Notes: generated from the sequence alone by a model not told the origin. A DNA stretch of 64,000 nt from CANNDT01 sp945876205 (GCA_947503365.1 CANNDT010000009.1:11496-75495), one strand, 5' to 3'. Shown: positions 27,501 through 36,395, counted from the stretch's first letter. Numbers and translations: made by a program.

Positions 27501-27569
27501 GGCGTGCGGCCGTTTGATCGGCCCGGCGCCGGCTGGACGGCAAATCTGCTGTTGCGGCCGGGCTGGTAG
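24564..27569 (+). CDS. MA-type metallopeptidase / PD40 beta-propeller / outer-membrane barrel protein
   Basis: 1001 residues from ATG 24564 with a signal peptide ending near AEAQYF. Peptidase_MA-like domain about 25-275 with HEIAH (137-141) and downstream Glu (WFIEGMAEYL, Glu164/Glu168). TolB-like PD40 repeats about 300-600 (WSPDGTRIVFSA, WSPDGQTIAFATD, WAPDGKAIYFVSD). The C-terminal 370 residues resemble the Omp85/BamA surface-antigen barrel and end in TANLLLRPGW. Predicted surface or outer-membrane protease with a propeller for substrate binding. It follows the C39-barrel gene by 32 bases. Confidence 0.85.
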   Translation: MVRYTAAVVCLLTVVAVARPAEAQYFGRNKVHYDRLEFRVLQTDHFDVYYYAEEEQATRHAARMAERWYSRFSRLLDHTFAHRQPLVLYASHPHFSQTNVTPSAPGEGTGGLTERTKSRIAMPFAPGLGETDHVLGHEIAHAFQIDIAKGAGQNAFTMPGWFIEGMAEYLSLGPSNANTMMWLRDAAIHQRLPTLKQLENPRYFPYRYGHAFWSYLTTTYGDEIVARILRSKIRGVIPRLEALTGVDRAQLTRDWHESIPSESPAADEAFTAPRSVVASAQDGARLHVSPAISPDGRRVMFVSERDRLSLDLFMADASSGAVLDKIVSTAADPHFDSLQYIQSAGAWDPSGRRFAMGALSGGKPLLVLVDSAHPERREEIHIDQVSEIYNPSWSPDGTRIVFSALAGGLSDLWVYSLPTRTLEQLTADGFADLHPAWSPDGQTIAFATDRFTTNLEDLDFGPLRLGFVDMRTGIIRPLDFARGGALATEPSRAKQVSPQWAPDGKAIYFVSDREDISNVYRAVLASGELRQVTNVPGGVSGITATSPALAVASQAGTLAFSVYRNGRYDIQTLDESAAVSARLITPPSSDAEPDSVVPEGSLVRLLSDARTGLPKKKDFAATRYDDRLRLESIAPQYIGAATGSGFGGRVLGSFGFSFSDTLRDRQVHTMFRGGTSLDDLAAQVAYVNRKGQWNWGLVAGVVPSRFVGARRAMDRNGEFVTRETANLRYMHEWGGLTAQYHINRSQRFEFGAGMRRTGFEWQTVTRVVDSVLRQTVSETLAMTDAGKAIYLGEANAAFVHDTAVWSPTSPILGQRLRLEIEPALGGLAFADVRADMRRYVMPVRPVTLAARVSHVGRYGPDAGDGRLTPLVYGLQSLVRGYDLRSFAMGECGASATTCSPLDELTGSRFALVNLEVRAPLLGLLRGDVYYGPVPIEVIAFVDAGFLWTRHTSGPLERDRFRSVGAGARANLGGIVFEMTGVRPFDRPGAGWTANLLLRPGW

Positions 27570-27590
27570 AGGGGCGTGCGTCGCCGCTCG

Positions 27591-27818
27591 TCAGGCCAGT
27601 CCGAGATTCTTGTCTTTCGCGCGCCGATGCGCCGTGTACGCCGCGATCACGTGGCACACCCAGCCGAAGAAGCCCCCGGTTCCGAGCCACATTCCGGGCG
27701 TGACGATCAGCCAGAAGATGCCGCGAAGGAAGTCGCCGTTATAGATCTGGCCGACGCCAGGAATGAAGACGCTGAGGACAGCCGCCAGGCCGGGATTGCG
27801 CGGTTCGCGGGTGCTCAC
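27591..27818 (-). CDS. Small TM2-like membrane protein
   Basis: 75 residues, GTG start at 27818 overlapping the thioredoxin TGA (GTGA). NPGLAAVLSVFIPGVGQIYN followed by GDFLRGIFWLIVTPG is a TM2-type layout with two helices and the Gly-Gln-Tyr turn. Basic C-terminus in the cytoplasm. Function unknown; coupled to thioredoxin. Confidence 0.75.
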   Translation of the reverse strand: MSTREPRNPGLAAVLSVFIPGVGQIYNGDFLRGIFWLIVTPGMWLGTGGFFGWVCHVIAAYTAHRRAKDKNLGLA

Positions 27819-28297
27819 GAGGCGCGCCGCTGCTCAGAGGCGAGTGCGTCGGCCACGAAGCGCTCGATGTCGTCGGCGCCTCGCGCTCCCGCGGCACGGG
27901 TAATTTCGTGGCCGTGATGCATCACGGCAAGTGTCGGAATCGAGCGAATGTTGAACCGGCCGCCGAGTTCACCGAGCGCTTCGGTGTCGATCTTGACCAC
28001 CAGCCAGCGGCCGGCCTTCTTGCGAGCGACCTTCTCGATCTCGGGTGCGACCATGCGGCACGGCCCGCACCGCGGCGCCCAGAAATCGATGACGAGGGGG
28101 AGCACACTCTGCGCGACCGCGGCGTCGAAGGACGCCGCATCGGTGACCTCGACGGGGGTTGAGACCTGAGCGACGGAGGCCTGGCACTGGCCGCAACGCG
28201 CTGCCTTATCAAGGCTGCGGAATCCCAGCCGATTCGCGCGGCCGCACGCCGCGCACGACACGATCACACCACGGTTGTCCAATCGAGCAGCTGCCAT
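27815..28297 (-). CDS. Thioredoxin 2 (TrxC-like) with zinc finger and RCGPC active site
   Basis: 160 residues from ATG 28297. N-terminal zinc-binding pairs Cys15/Cys18 (SCAACGRANR) and Cys35/Cys38 (RCGQC), as in TrxC. Thioredoxin fold about 48-155 with redox Cys77 and Cys80 in FWAPRCGPCRM; the Trp that normally precedes CGPC is Arg, which should alter redox potential or partner choice. SIPTLAVMHHG holds the cis-Pro. TACAAT (28309-28304) is 6 nt before the ATG, predicting a leaderless mRNA. Reduces cytoplasmic disulfides. Confidence 0.88.
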   Translation of the reverse strand: MAAARLDNRGVIVSCAACGRANRLGFRSLDKAARCGQCQASVAQVSTPVEVTDAASFDAAVAQSVLPLVIDFWAPRCGPCRMVAPEIEKVARKKAGRWLVVKIDTEALGELGGRFNIRSIPTLAVMHHGHEITRAAGARGADDIERFVADALASEQRRAS

Positions 28298-28303
28298 GTG
28301 TCT

Positions 28304-28309
28304 ATTGTA
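28304..28309 (-). promoter_or_regulatory. -10 hexamer TACAAT of the thioredoxin gene, leaderless spacing
   Basis: TACAAT on the minus strand (28309-28304), exactly 6 nt before ATG 28297. The 7-bp repeat at 28320-28347 begins 10 bases upstream. Confidence 0.5.
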
Positions 28310-28319
28310 AGGTCCTCCG

Positions 28320-28347
28320 AAAGCCCAAAGCCGAGAGCCTGAAGCCG
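28320..28347. repeat. Degenerate 7-bp tandem repeat (AAAGCCx)
   Basis: Four units: AAAGCCC, AAAGCCG, AGAGCCT and GAAGCCG, from 28320. It fills the gap between the thioredoxin promoter and the stop codon of the next minus-strand gene. Confidence 0.7.
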
Positions 28348-28349
28348 GG

Positions 28350-29150
28350 TTAGCGCGGCTGCTCGCAGGGCTCACCGCTGAGCGTCGCGAGCAGGATGAG
28401 TGGCCGGCGGCCGCGACGCACCAGGATGTGTGCCGTACCGCGCGGCAGCGACACGAAGCTGCCCGCCACGAGTGCCGTGTCGCGCCCATTGATCCGCACC
28501 GCCCCTTCGCCCGCGACGACGTAGTACGCGACTTCCGCTTCATCGTACAGTCGCTGCGGCTGGTCCTGATTGAGCTGCACCAGCGTGCTGCGCGTGTTGC
28601 CGCTGCACGAGACGAGCGTCTCGCGGCGAGGCTGGTTGCCCCCAATCAGCTCGCGCTCGATGAGGTCGACGATCGAAAGGGCCTGCGGCTGTCCGGCTGG
28701 GCCGACGACCGGCGCCGGGGCCGGCGGAGCCGGCGGTGGAGGAGGCGGAGGCGCCGGCTCGGGCGCTTTCGGCGCCGGGTTCAGCGTGACATCGAAGTTG
28801 GCGATCTGTCCCGCACGCAGCGTCACTTCCTTCTCGAATGGAATGACCGTGTCGCCAGTGAACCGCAGGCGATAGGTGCCCGCCTGCATGGCCGTGAAAT
28901 TGAGCTGGCCGTTTGCGCCGGTGTCGCCGCTCCGGTCTGAGGTGCCGAGCACCTCCGCATGGACGCCTGAGATGGTGGTGCCGCGTGGATCCGTCACGGT
29001 GATCGCCATCCCGCTCCGCGCCGCAGGTGCCGCAGCCGCCGGACGCCTGACCGCGGGCGCGGCGGGTGCCGGGGCGGGTGCCGGGGCGGGCGTCTGCGCG
29101 AATGCGGCAGAGCCTGCCAGGAATGCGCCGAGCACGAGCACGCTTCTCAT
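28350..29150 (-). CDS. Exported protein: carboxypeptidase-regulatory-like domain plus cupin
   Basis: 266 residues from ATG 29150, overlapping the stop of the membrane gene upstream (ATGA). Signal peptide about 1-19, a Pro/Ala-rich linker, a transthyretin-like beta domain (about 48-125, ITVTDPRGTTISGVHAEVLG), a second Pro-rich linker with a run of Pro, and a C-terminal cupin (about 165-260, YDEAEVAYYVVAGEGAVRIN, GSFVSLPRGTAHIL). The cupin lacks an obvious full metal triad. Periplasmic; function unknown. Confidence 0.7.
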   Translation of the reverse strand: MRSVLVLGAFLAGSAAFAQTPAPAPAPAPAAPAVRRPAAAAPAARSGMAITVTDPRGTTISGVHAEVLGTSDRSGDTGANGQLNFTAMQAGTYRLRFTGDTVIPFEKEVTLRAGQIANFDVTLNPAPKAPEPAPPPPPPPAPPAPAPVVGPAGQPQALSIVDLIERELIGGNQPRRETLVSCSGNTRSTLVQLNQDQPQRLYDEAEVAYYVVAGEGAVRINGRDTALVAGSFVSLPRGTAHILVRRGRRPLILLATLSGEPCEQPR

Positions 29151-29689
29151 GCCTGCATTACATCGCAGGTGTCCCGAGACGACAAGCGATTGAGCCACAC
29201 CGCGGCCGACAGCGCGCCGATCATGACGGCGCTGCCAACGATGTGCGCCCCCATGCCCAGCCGTCGATCGAGATGCAGCCAGCCGAGCGACTGCAGGAGC
29301 GCTTCCCAATCGTGCCCTTCCACCTCCGCGCCGGTAGCGCCTCCGAGCAGCACGAGCTGGAGTGCGCGCGCGTCGGCAATGTACGGCGCAAGGTCCACCA
29401 GGTTCTGCCCGGCCCACCAGACACAGATCATCGTGGCAAACCAATCGTCACGGCGGCCGAAGGAGACGGCGCAGACGATCGGCACCAGCACCTGCATCAA
29501 CGATCCGCCCAGGATGGTCATGAAGCGGCCGAATGGAGAAAACAGCACGTGCCCGGCTTCGTGGAACGGGAGGTTGATCAGGTGAAGGAACGACTCGCCC
29601 ACGAACGGGCCGTCGAGGGGGTGGAACGCGAACCTGACGGTCCACCAGGCGAGAAGCGCCAGCAACAGCCAGCGGGAAGCGCGGCCCAC
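29147..29689 (-). CDS. Polytopic membrane protein with HEAGH motif
   Basis: 180 residues from GTG 29689. That start is supported by TATACT (29701-29696) exactly 6 nt upstream; a start at 29746 would run through the thiC riboswitch. Helices about 5-22, 33-60, 72-95 and 145-165. LINLPFHEAGHVLFSPFGR contains an HExxH zinc motif inside a hydrophobic helix, as in site-2-protease or M50-like and related membrane proteins. No clear third ligand (a DLAPY segment lies about 60 residues on), so peptidase activity is unproven. Confidence 0.65.
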   Translation of the reverse strand: MGRASRWLLLALLAWWTVRFAFHPLDGPFVGESFLHLINLPFHEAGHVLFSPFGRFMTILGGSLMQVLVPIVCAVSFGRRDDWFATMICVWWAGQNLVDLAPYIADARALQLVLLGGATGAEVEGHDWEALLQSLGWLHLDRRLGMGAHIVGSAVMIGALSAAVWLNRLSSRDTCDVMQA

Positions 29690-29695
29690 GCGCGG

Positions 29696-29703
29696 AGTAT
29701 AAT
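29696..29703. promoter_or_regulatory. Overlapping divergent -10 elements of thiC and the HEAGH gene
   Basis: Plus strand TATAAT at 29698-29703 would start transcription near 29710, right at the riboswitch. Minus strand TATACT at 29701-29696 would start at the GTG of the membrane gene. The two -10 sites share four bases, so the promoters should exclude each other. Confidence 0.5.
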
Positions 29704-29710
29704 CGTCGCT

Positions 29711-29785
29711 GGCCGCCAGGGGTATCCCACCGGGATTGAGAGACACCCTTGGAACCTGATCCGGTTAAAACCGGCGGAGGGAGCG
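29711..29785 (+). ncRNA. TPP riboswitch (THI element) controlling thiC
   Basis: Recognisable THI-box core: GGGGT (29719-29723), GATTGAGA (29735-29742), ACACCC then TTGGAACCTGATCCGG (29743-29764) and the CCGGTT/AACCGG hairpin (29761-29774). P1 pairs CCGCC (29713-29717) with GGCGG (29773-29777). The 3' strand of P1 runs into the Shine-Dalgarno GGAGGGAG (29776-29783), and the ATG is at 29790, so ligand binding can hide the ribosome site directly without a separate expression platform. Confidence 0.93.
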
Positions 29786-29789
29786 CGGG

Positions 29790-31373
<1,584 letters not shown>

Positions 31374-31715
31374 ATGGCAGGTCCTGGACTGGCGCGCCCT
31401 CTGGTCGGGTGGCAGCGGCACCACGTGCTCGCGGCGGCTCAATACATGGTTCGACGGCTGCGGTACGCGCCTGACGACCTTCAAGCACGCGTGATTTGCG
31501 AGGGGCTGCTCGACGTGCTCGACCCGACCCGGATAGGCGCTCGTCGCGAGCGTGCGTTGACCGCCGCTTCGAAGGCCGCCGCTATCCCGGAGGCACGCAA
31601 GGGCCTCGAGCCCCGGTCAGGACGGGACCGCCGCGCCGCGCCGAGTAAGGCTCCGGCAAGCGCCGAACGGCGGAAACGTGAGCGGCGCGCCCGGGACGAC
31701 CGACGCAAGCGGTAG
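31374..31715 (+). CDS. Hypothetical basic protein abutting thiC
   Basis: 113 residues; the ATG directly follows the thiC TAA with no spacer, so expression would depend on ribosomes finishing thiC. N-terminal half is helical (WQRHHVLAAAQYMVRRLRYA, ARVICEGLLDVLDPTR), the C-terminal third is very Arg/Lys-rich (AERRKRERRARDDRRKR) and could bind nucleic acid. No family recognised. No independent ribosome site visible. Confidence 0.5.
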   Translation: MAGPGLARPLVGWQRHHVLAAAQYMVRRLRYAPDDLQARVICEGLLDVLDPTRIGARRERALTAASKAAAIPEARKGLEPRSGRDRRAAPSKAPASAERRKRERRARDDRRKR

Positions 31716-31732
31716 CCTGAATCCGGAGCTCA

Positions 31733-31748
31733 GTGTCTCCGTGTCTCT
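31733..31748. repeat. Two 8-bp units GTGTCTCC GTGTCTCT
   Basis: Short 8-bp tandem pair (31733-31740, 31741-31748) in the 45-base gap between convergent genes. Same style as the other short-period repeats in this window. Confidence 0.4.
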
Positions 31749-31760
31749 GTTGGCCCGCGG

Positions 31761-32306
31761 TCAGCGGGGATTAGTGGCTGCCGGCGGCGCAGGAACAATC
31801 ATGATGATCGAGGGGAATCGCGCCGGCTGAGCATCCGGTTTCGGGTTCGGATAGCCCTGCGATCCCCCACCCGTCCAGTCCTTGATCGTCACGCCTGGCG
31901 GAAACGCCATCGATTCCTCACGGAACCGACCCACCTCGAACATGTGCGTGAGCGGAACGTCGAAGACCTGGTTCCCCTTTTCCTTTAGCTGCGCCCGGTA
32001 GTAGGCCACCAGGTCGGCGAATGCCACGGTCGCACCGAAGATGTAGTACCTCTGCCCACGGCCCGCGTCATACGACGCAATGAACTGAGCCGTGGGGTAA
32101 ATGGGGAATCCGAGGGTGACCTCGGTCGGCGAGTTGGGATCCGCCTGCACCGCGGCCTGCGCGGGCACGACCGGTGGAGCTGGCGGCGCAGGCCGCGTCG
32201 GCGCGGCTGGTTGCGTGCCGGGGCGCGGAAACGGTTGCGGCGTTTGTGCCAGCCCGCTTGACGCCAAGCCAACTATCGCGGTCATCAGAATCGCTTCGCG
32301 CAGCAT
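31761..32306 (-). CDS. Exported hypothetical protein
   Basis: 181 residues: signal peptide about 1-20 (MLREAILMTAIVGLASSGLA), Pro/Ala-rich linker to about 55, then a compact domain (VTLGFPIYPTAQFIASYDAG, GQRYYIFGATVAFADLVAYY, QVFDVPLTHMFEVGRFREES). No family recognised. TATAAT (32318-32313) lies exactly 6 nt before the ATG, the best leaderless example in the window. Confidence 0.7.
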   Translation of the reverse strand: MLREAILMTAIVGLASSGLAQTPQPFPRPGTQPAAPTRPAPPAPPVVPAQAAVQADPNSPTEVTLGFPIYPTAQFIASYDAGRGQRYYIFGATVAFADLVAYYRAQLKEKGNQVFDVPLTHMFEVGRFREESMAFPPGVTIKDWTGGGSQGYPNPKPDAQPARFPSIIMIVPAPPAATNPR

Positions 32307-32312
32307 GGGTCA

Positions 32313-32318
32313 ATTATA
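32313..32318 (-). promoter_or_regulatory. Consensus -10 TATAAT, leaderless spacing
   Basis: TATAAT on the minus strand (32318-32313) followed by 6 nt and ATG 32306. Confidence 0.6.
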
Positions 32319-32455
32319 GGAGGCGATTGACCGCGGCAGGGTCCGCCTCTGCTGTAGGTGCCAAGGTACGGCAGGACTCTCTTCATGGCGTAGTCGTTGC
32401 TATGCAGCCGGTAGACACGTGCCGAGGTCGGTACGGACGCCCAGGAGGCGCTGCG

Positions 32456-34393
32456 GTGGACGACTTTGATATTGCGCAAAGCAAGATCGGTGAATCAGCG
32501 CAACGTGTGGTGGACCGTGCGATCGAAGAATCGCGGCGACGCGACAACGAGCTTCGCGAAGAACGGCTGCGCAAGCGCTTCGAGCTGCCGCCCTTCCTCA
32601 AGCACTTCGCCACCAACCTCAACCTGCTGGCTCGCCAGGACAAGATCGCCCCGGTATACGGACGCGATCACGAGATCCAGCAGGTGCTCGAAATCCTCTG
32701 CCACCGCGAGCGGTCGAACTCCGTGATGCTGATCGGCGAGCCCGGCGTCGGCAAGACGGCCATCGTCGAAGGTCTCGCGCGGCGGATCGAGTTCGAGCCA
32801 GACAGCGTGCCCGTGCGCCTTCGCGACTGCCAGGTGGTCAACCTGCAGATGAATACGATGGTCGCCGGGACGATGCTGCGCGGGATGTTCGAGGATCGGA
32901 TCCAGAACGTCATCCGCGAGATCAAGGAGCGCCCGAACCTGATCCTGTTCGTCGACGAAGCGCACACGATGGTGGGCGCCGGCTCGGCGCTCGGCGCGCC
33001 GTCGGATGCGGCCAACGTCTTCAAGTCGGTGCTCGCGCGCGGCGAAGTGCGGATGGTGGGCGCCACCACCTTGAGCGAGTACAAGGAATACATCCAGGAA
33101 GACGAGGCGCTCGCGAGGCGCTTCCGCACCGTGCAGGTGCTGGAGCCGACGATCGAGGAAACGCGGCGAATTCTCTATAACCTGAGGCCGCGGCTCGAGC
33201 GCAACTACTCAGTGCGCCTGCTCGACGAGGCGATCGACACCGTGCTGGAGCTGTCGCCGCGGTATCAGCGGCACCTGCACCTGCCCGACAAGGTGATCGG
33301 CTGGCTCGATACCGCCGCCGTTCGCGCAGAAATCGATCGGCGGTGGGAAGTGACGGCGGCCGACGTGACCAACGTCATTGCCCAAGCGGCGGGGATTCCC
33401 CTGGACATGGTGTTCCGCGACGTGGGCGAGCGCTTCAAGGACATCGAAGCCCGTCTTGCGGAGCGCGTGATCGGACAGAAGAAGGCGGTCAAGGCGCTTG
33501 CCCACCGCCTGGTCCTCAACAAGGGTCCGCTCAAGGACGGCTTCGATCGTCCGGACGGAGTGCTGCTCTTCCTCGGGCCGACCGGCGTTGGCAAGACGGA
33601 GCTCGCCAAGGCGGTCGCGGAATTCCTGTTCGGCGACGAGAAGAAGATGATCCGCATCGACATGTCCGAATACCAGGACGGCGGCGTGTCGGTGGACAAG
33701 CTGATCGGCATGCCGCGAGGCATCGTCGGCAGCGAGCGCGGAGGCCTGCTGACGAACCAGTTGAAGGACAATCCCTGCACGGTCGTGCTGCTTGACGAGA
33801 TCGAGAAGGCGAGTCCGAGCCTGCTCAACGTCTTCCTGCAGGCGTTTGATGAAGGCTGGATCACGGATGGTCGCGGCAAGCGCGTCTACCTGTCCGACGC
33901 GGTCATCATCATGACGTCGAACGCGGGATCCGAGCACTTCCGGAAGCTCACGACCCCGATGGGTCTGCGGGCGGGCAACATTCCCATCGACCAGGTGAAA
34001 GCGGACGTGAGCCGCGAGCTCGAACGGCGCTTCCCGCCGGAGTTCCGGAACCGCATCGACCAGGTCGTGCTGTTCGAGCCGTTGACCAAGGACGAAGTGC
34101 GAGAGATCGCGTTGAACTACATCGAGCAGGTGGCCTGCACGCTCACGCGATGGAACAAGTCGCTGGTTGTGGAGCCCGAGGCGCTCGAAAAGCTCGTCAC
34201 CGAGGGCTACAGCATGGCCTACGGCGCGCGCTTCCTGAAGCGCGTGATCGACGACCGCATCAAGCTGCCGCTCAGCGAGCAATGGAAGGAAGCGAACAAC
34301 TTCCGCTGCACGTGGCGGGACGATCAGATCGTCATCGAAGCGGTCGGGCCGAGGCTGGTCGAAGTGTCGGATCCGAACGCTATCGCCGTCTAA
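32456..34393 (+). CDS. ClpA/ClpB-like double AAA+ ATPase lacking the N domain
   Basis: 645 residues from GTG 32456, preceded by AGGAGG at 32443-32448. D1 Walker A GEPGVGKT (94-101), Walker B LILFVDEAHT; D2 Walker A GPTGVGKT (374-381), Walker B VVLLDEIEKA, sensor region RFPPEFRNRIDQVV. Clp proteins use ATP to unfold proteins or dissolve aggregates. It lacks the Clp_N repeats (replaced by about 60 charged helical residues) and shows no long coiled-coil middle domain, so it is not ClpB. I see no clear IGF/IGL ClpP-docking loop. Its partner is therefore uncertain. Full ClpA, B and C are about 750-860 residues. Confidence 0.85.
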   Translation: MDDFDIAQSKIGESAQRVVDRAIEESRRRDNELREERLRKRFELPPFLKHFATNLNLLARQDKIAPVYGRDHEIQQVLEILCHRERSNSVMLIGEPGVGKTAIVEGLARRIEFEPDSVPVRLRDCQVVNLQMNTMVAGTMLRGMFEDRIQNVIREIKERPNLILFVDEAHTMVGAGSALGAPSDAANVFKSVLARGEVRMVGATTLSEYKEYIQEDEALARRFRTVQVLEPTIEETRRILYNLRPRLERNYSVRLLDEAIDTVLELSPRYQRHLHLPDKVIGWLDTAAVRAEIDRRWEVTAADVTNVIAQAAGIPLDMVFRDVGERFKDIEARLAERVIGQKKAVKALAHRLVLNKGPLKDGFDRPDGVLLFLGPTGVGKTELAKAVAEFLFGDEKKMIRIDMSEYQDGGVSVDKLIGMPRGIVGSERGGLLTNQLKDNPCTVVLLDEIEKASPSLLNVFLQAFDEGWITDGRGKRVYLSDAVIIMTSNAGSEHFRKLTTPMGLRAGNIPIDQVKADVSRELERRFPPEFRNRIDQVVLFEPLTKDEVREIALNYIEQVACTLTRWNKSLVVEPEALEKLVTEGYSMAYGARFLKRVIDDRIKLPLSEQWKEANNFRCTWRDDQIVIEAVGPRLVEVSDPNAIAV

Positions 34394-34402
34394 AGGTAAG
34401 CA

Positions 34403-35377
34403 TCAGCCCTGATCGCCTCCGTTCCGCTGCTCCACACCGTACTTCTGCCGCAGCATCCCGATGACGTTGCCGACCTCCTTGCGGTAGGCGGCCGGCGCGT
34501 ACTTACCCGCGTAGAGGTGCGTGTACCCGTCGACGAGATGCGGGAACTCCTGCGCCAGCCACTTCATGAAGTGATCGCGCGTGCCGCCCTCGAGAAACAT
34601 CACGTTGCAGCCAACGAACCGCGCGCCGTGATCGGCGATGGCCTTCACGGTGCGCTCGAGCACCGCGGGCTTCGAGGTAATCCCCGGGACGATGGGATTC
34701 ATCAGCACGCCGGCGCGGATGCCCGCATCCACCAGCTCGCGAACCGCACGCAGTCGTGTGAGGGGCGGCGCCGTGCCAGGCTCGAGCAGGCGCCAGGCGT
34801 CCTCGTCGACCGTGGGCACGCTGATGTAGACGCTGCATCCCGGGCCTGACGTCAGGTCGGCGAGCACGTCCTTGTCGCGGACGATCATCGGGCCCTTGGT
34901 GATGACGCCGACCGGGTTGTTGAATTCGCACATCGCCTGGAGCGCACCGCGCGTCAGCTTGTAGTGGCCTTCGATCGGCTGGTAGCAGTCGGTGGCGGTT
35001 CCGAGCGCGACGTATTCACGCGTCCACGACGGACGCTGAAGCTCCCGCCGCAGCACCTCCACGAAGTTGGTCTTGACGAAGATGATCGAGGCGAACTCGT
35101 CGTCTGATCCGAGCTCGAATTGCGTCTGATAGCGCCGTGCGTAGCAGTAATGGCAGCCATGCGTGCAGCCGCGGTAGGGGTTCAGCGTCCACTCGAACGG
35201 CATGCCCTTGACGCGGTTCAGCGCCGAACGGCAATGGACCTCCTGGTACCGGGCGGCGTCGGCGCGAAGCACCGCGTCGGTGAGCGCATCGGCGCCGCCG
35301 GCTTTGATCAGGTCGGCTATCTGGCGGGTGGTCGGCTTGGGCTTCCCGAGATCGAAGAGAAGTGGCGCAGATTCCAC
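34403..35377 (-). CDS. Radical SAM protein, Rv2578c/SPL-like family
   Basis: 324 residues from GTG 35377. 4Fe-4S cluster motif Cys71-x3-Cys75-x2-Cys78 (RGCTHGCHYCYARR) follows FEWTLNPYRG, which is typical of the Rv2578c group related to spore photoproduct lyase. Later motifs: ALGTATDCYQPIE, GVITKGPMIVRD, SVPTVDEDAW and MNPIVPGI. Substrate unknown. Convergent with the AAA+ gene, 9 bases apart. Confidence 0.88.
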   Translation of the reverse strand: MESAPLLFDLGKPKPTTRQIADLIKAGGADALTDAVLRADAARYQEVHCRSALNRVKGMPFEWTLNPYRGCTHGCHYCYARRYQTQFELGSDDEFASIIFVKTNFVEVLRRELQRPSWTREYVALGTATDCYQPIEGHYKLTRGALQAMCEFNNPVGVITKGPMIVRDKDVLADLTSGPGCSVYISVPTVDEDAWRLLEPGTAPPLTRLRAVRELVDAGIRAGVLMNPIVPGITSKPAVLERTVKAIADHGARFVGCNVMFLEGGTRDHFMKWLAQEFPHLVDGYTHLYAGKYAPAAYRKEVGNVIGMLRQKYGVEQRNGGDQG

Positions 35378-35444
35378 GCGAATCAGATGACATTCGCCAT
35401 ATGTTCGCCGCGAAGTCTATCACAGCGCCGAGGATGAACGACGG

Positions 35445-36392
35445 TCAGGAGTGGGGCGGTCGCGCGACTTCGGCTCGCCAGTATTCCAGGAGGTCGTCGA
35501 GCATCTGGTCGAAGCCAATCACCGGAGACCACCCGGTGGCGGTGTGGAGGCGGGTGGAGTCGCCAACGAGGATGGCCACGTCATGCGCACGGACGCGCTC
35601 CGGATCGGTCTCGACCGGAATCTTCGTCCGCGCGCGGGCGATGAGTCCATCCAGCACGGCGCGAATCGGGCGCGCCATGCCTGAGGACACGTTGTAGACC
35701 TCTCCCGGGGTCCCGGCGTTGGCGAGCAACGCGTACGCGCGAACGGTGTCGCGAACATCGGTGAGGTCTCGCTGCGCATCGAGGTTGCCGACCTTGACCG
35801 CCGCCTGCGCGCCGCGCTCGACGAGCGCCACCTGCTTCGCCATTCCCGGCGCGGCAAAGTCGGCGCTCTGGCGCGGGCCGGTGTGGTTGAAGGACCGCGT
35901 GACGATCACGTCGATGCCGTCCTCGCGGACCGCGCGCACGCCGAGCTGCTCCTGCGCCAGTTTGCTCAACCCGTAGGGACTCGAGGGGCGAACCGGATGC
36001 GCCTCGGTAATCGGCGTCGTTGACGAGGCGTAGACCATCGCGGATCCGGTGATCAGCACGCGGCATTCGACGTGGGCGCGTCGCAGGCTGTCGAGCAGGT
36101 AGTGCGTGGTGAGCACGTTGCTCGACAGCGAGTCGGCCGTGTTCTGCCAGGAATGAGAGACGTGCGGCGCGCCGGCGCAGTGATAGACGACCGACGGCTT
36201 GAGCTTCGAGATGGCGTCGCGAACGGCGTCGCGGTCGAGGAGGTCGATCCTCCTCCACGAGGCCATCGACGCGATCGATGCAGGAACCGCGTTGCGGGTC
36301 CACGCGACGAGAGGGCCGCGCGCCGACAGGTGCTCGATCAGGTGGCTGCCAGCGAATCCCGCCGCACCCGTGACAAGCGTTGGGCCCGTCAC
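35445..36392 (-). CDS. NAD(P)-dependent 4-keto-6-deoxysugar reductase (Rmd/RmlD-type SDR)
   Basis: 315 residues, extended SDR: NAD(P) motif TGAAGFAGSHL, catalytic Tyr-x3-Lys in SSPYGLSKLAQEQ, and PRQSADFAAPGMAKQVALVE with VGNLDAQRDLTDVRDTVRAY. These last motifs are closest to GDP-4-keto-6-deoxy-D-mannose reductase (Rmd). It follows rmlB by 3 bases, where rmlD would normally stand, so it may reduce the dTDP-4-keto sugar instead, to dTDP-L-rhamnose or another 6-deoxyhexose. Which isomer is made cannot be read from sequence. Confidence 0.82.
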   Translation of the reverse strand: MTGPTLVTGAAGFAGSHLIEHLSARGPLVAWTRNAVPASIASMASWRRIDLLDRDAVRDAISKLKPSVVYHCAGAPHVSHSWQNTADSLSSNVLTTHYLLDSLRRAHVECRVLITGSAMVYASSTTPITEAHPVRPSSPYGLSKLAQEQLGVRAVREDGIDVIVTRSFNHTGPRQSADFAAPGMAKQVALVERGAQAAVKVGNLDAQRDLTDVRDTVRAYALLANAGTPGEVYNVSSGMARPIRAVLDGLIARARTKIPVETDPERVRAHDVAILVGDSTRLHTATGWSPVIGFDQMLDDLLEYWRAEVARPPHS

Positions 36393-36395
36393 CGT

